A stretch of 64,000 nt of DNA from an uncultured Flavobacteriales bacterium (GTDB lineage: Bacteria > Bacteroidota > Bacteroidia > Flavobacteriales_E > Vicingaceae). The stretch is from assembly GCA_905479995.1 (NCBI GenBank), contig CAJQON010000040.1:32854-96853 (forward strand), given 5' to 3'. Made by a program: the position numbers and the translations under genes. Below the pieces are notes generated by a model. That model had not been told where the DNA came from, did no database searches, and saw nothing but the letters and a program-made list of their open reading frames with translations. Below, piece after piece: positions 62,573 to 64,000 of this stretch (the stretch's first letter is position 1; each line of letters starts with the position of its first letter).

Positions 62573-62608
62573 AAAAAAAAGCCAATCTGTTTAGATTGGC
62601 TTTTTTTT
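62573..62608. terminator. Bidirectional intrinsic terminator
   Basis: Eight As, the stem GCCAATCT/AGATTGGC around a GTTT loop, then eight Ts. It serves both the SPFH gene on the plus strand and the FAH gene on the minus strand, whose stop is at 62607. Confidence 0.92.
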
Positions 62609-63218
62609 ATTTAACGTTAAAACTAAGCAGTTTCTTATCTTCAATAAAGCAATCTATCTTATCATTAATGTTTACTGGTCCAACACCTTCTGGAGTTCCT
62701 GTAAATATTAAATCGCCAATTTTAAGTGTAAAGAATTGTGATACGTAAGCTATAATGCTATCGATGTTAAATAGCATGTCTTTGGTATTTCCCGCTTGCT
62801 GTGTTTCACCATTTATTTGAAGGCTAAAATTAAGGTTGTTTACATCCTTATAATTGTCCAAGGTATAAAATGGACTAATTGGTGCAGAACCATCAAAAGC
62901 TTTGGCTTTTTCCCAAGGCATACCATTTTCTTTGCATTGTTGCTGGATGTCTCTGGCAGTAAAATCAACACCTACACCAATTTCATTGTAGTATTTGTGT
63001 GCAAATTTTTCTTCAATGTGTTTTCCCAAACGATTGATTCGAACTACAATTTCTACTTCATGATGAACATCTTTGGTAAAGCTTGGATATACAAAAGGGT
63101 TCTTTTTTGGCAAGATAGCTGTATCTGGTTTTAAAAAAAAGATAGGTTCTTTAGGAACTGCGTTTCCTAGTTCTTTAGCGTGATTTACATAATTTCTTCC
63201 AATACAAATAATCTTCAT
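62607..63218 (-). CDS. Fumarylacetoacetate hydrolase (FAH) family protein
   Basis: A 203-residue protein from the ATG giving MKIICIGRNYVNHAKELG; the longer frame to 63302 adds residues without family likeness. FAH-fold motifs include HHEVEIVVRI (metal ligands), GVDFTARDIQQQCKENGMPWEKAKAFDGSAPIS and GDLIFTGTPEGVGPV. Related enzymes hydrolyse acylpyruvates, decarboxylate oxaloacetate or isomerise oxo-acids (FAHD1-like). This short single-domain form is closest to the FAHD1/YcgM group. It starts 5 bases after the DAO gene stop, so the two probably form an operon. Confidence 0.92.
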   Translation of the reverse strand: MKIICIGRNYVNHAKELGNAVPKEPIFFLKPDTAILPKKNPFVYPSFTKDVHHEVEIVVRINRLGKHIEEKFAHKYYNEIGVGVDFTARDIQQQCKENGMPWEKAKAFDGSAPISPFYTLDNYKDVNNLNFSLQINGETQQAGNTKDMLFNIDSIIAYVSQFFTLKIGDLIFTGTPEGVGPVNINDKIDCFIEDKKLLSFNVK

Positions 63219-63223
63219 GGTTA

Positions 63224-64000
63224 TTATTTTAATAAATGAGCAGCTTCTTTCCCAATTAAACTTCCTATTGCAACGCCCATTCCGCCCATTCTTACAGCGC
63301 AAATTACGTTTTTAGAATAGTGCTTAACAATGCTTTCTTTAGTGTTTCCAACTCCCATTATTCCTGTCCAGCTGTAATCAATTTGATGAGGTGTGTTAGG
63401 TAAAATCACTTCTTTAAGCAAACGAGTTAGTTCATTTATAATTAATGGGCTGGTTTGCATCTCAGTGGTGTTTTCACTTTTAAAATCTAAATTTCTTCCA
63501 CCTCCAAATAAAACCCTGTTGTGAATATTTCTAAAATAATAATATCCCTTATCGTAGTGGAAGGTTCCTTTAAAAGAAAGATTCTCTATAGGCTTGGTAA
63601 TTACTACTTGGGCTCTAGCTGGCTCCACATTTAAATTCAATAGGTTTTTTGCAAAGCCATTGTTGGCTACAATTAAGTTGGTTGCTTCTAAATTGCCTAT
63701 AGTGTTGGTCTGTATAGAGACCTTATTTTCGTTATCTTTTATACTTGTAACAGTGCAATTATTTACAATAGAAATGTCTAATTCTGTAGCCAAACGATAA
63801 AAGGATTTCATCATTTTTCCTGTGTCAATTTGCCCTTCATATTTATTTTTTATTACTCCAGAAATGTTGTTAAAACCATATTCATTTTTGGCAATAGAGT
63901 AGGTGTCTTTTCCAACAATATTGGACAATTGATTGTTTAAGTAATTGATTTTATCTGAACACTCTTCTAAGAGTGTATTGTTGCTTGGAGTAAATAATTC
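63224..64000 (-). CDS. FAD-dependent oxidoreductase (DAO family), 5'-truncated by window edge
   Basis: The last 258 codons of a D-amino-acid/glycine oxidase-like flavoenzyme. The frame is open to base 64000, so the N-terminal Rossmann (GxGxxG) part is outside the window; the TTG at 63928 is not the start. Visible parts are the substrate-binding domain, the LEATNLIVANNGFAKNLL strand-helix, ARAQVVITKPI, the sheet YYFRNIHNRVLFGGGR, and the FAD-closing WTGIMGVG followed by RMGGMGVAIG. It precedes the FAH gene by 5 bases. Substrate unknown. Confidence 0.9.
   Translation of the reverse strand, partial: ELFTPSNNTLLEECSDKINYLNNQLSNIVGKDTYSIAKNEYGFNNISGVIKNKYEGQIDTGKMMKSFYRLATELDISIVNNCTVTSIKDNENKVSIQTNTIGNLEATNLIVANNGFAKNLLNLNVEPARAQVVITKPIENLSFKGTFHYDKGYYYFRNIHNRVLFGGGRNLDFKSENTTEMQTSPLIINELTRLLKEVILPNTPHQIDYSWTGIMGVGNTKESIVKHYSKNVICAVRMGGMGVAIGSLIGKEAAHLLK

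Overview
The window is AT-rich bacterial DNA from a member of the Bacteroidota, most likely a Flavobacteriales-type organism. Three things point there: several secreted proteins carry C-terminal type IX secretion (T9SS) sorting domains; promoters match the Bacteroidota form TTTG-N19-TAnnTTTG rather than the E. coli form; and CarB is short, the Bacteroidota-type version, next to a DUF4834 gene. Genes are tightly packed and mostly housekeeping. I saw no rRNA, tRNA, CRISPR array, prophage or classical insertion sequence.

Left part (1-24,000): the end of bioF with bioD and bioA (biotin synthesis, overlapping ATGA joints); a secreted M1 peptidase with a T9SS tail; a minus-strand run of an SDR oxidoreductase, an L,D-transpeptidase, RmuC, a GWxTD lipoprotein, a sulfotransferase, a PqqB-like lipoprotein and RlmB; rpmH (L34) with a clear promoter and terminator; carB; DUF4834 and RDD membrane proteins; two lipoprotein-like intradiol dioxygenases; an AI-2E family permease; an RluA-type pseudouridine synthase; mutL; and a rhomboid protease.

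Repeat zone (23,990-24,775, with a second site at 29,740-29,925): a GIY-YIG nuclease gene sits between two inverted copies of a ~50 bp palindromic repeat. Further copies occur nearby in the same head-to-head pairing. The block separates two rhomboid genes. The layout resembles REPIN/RAYT systems but with a GIY-YIG nuclease, and it is my best candidate for an undescribed element. Two other palindromic repeat families occur: one, reading HPELVEG, lies inside the bioF coding sequence and also between genes at 57,981; the other is at 61,477.

Middle (25,721-50,831): uvrB is broken by one extra T in a homopolymer. It is followed by an EF-hand/dockerin-like secreted protein and a seven-bladed FG-GAP propeller with a T9SS tail. 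Then comes a long minus-strand block: an MFS-HEAT fusion, a SpoIIE phosphatase sensor, a protein with two TIR-like domains, an nSTAND NTPase with a transmembrane helix and seven WD40 repeats, an outer-membrane barrel, a propeller-like lipoprotein and a giant multidomain surface protein. The giant gene has an in-frame TAA inside its T9SS sorting domain. The SpoIIE/TIR/STAND set looks like a membrane-anchored signalling or conflict (NLR-like) module, with possible cell-surface partners encoded downstream.

Right part (50,958-64,000): a queuosine-precursor transporter; DUF368, rhodanese, ComA-like and TPR genes in one operon; glmM; a cysteine desulfurase; an MBL hydrolase; clpB; an SPFH/prohibitin protein; a FAH-family hydrolase; and a partial DAO-type FAD oxidoreductase running off the edge.
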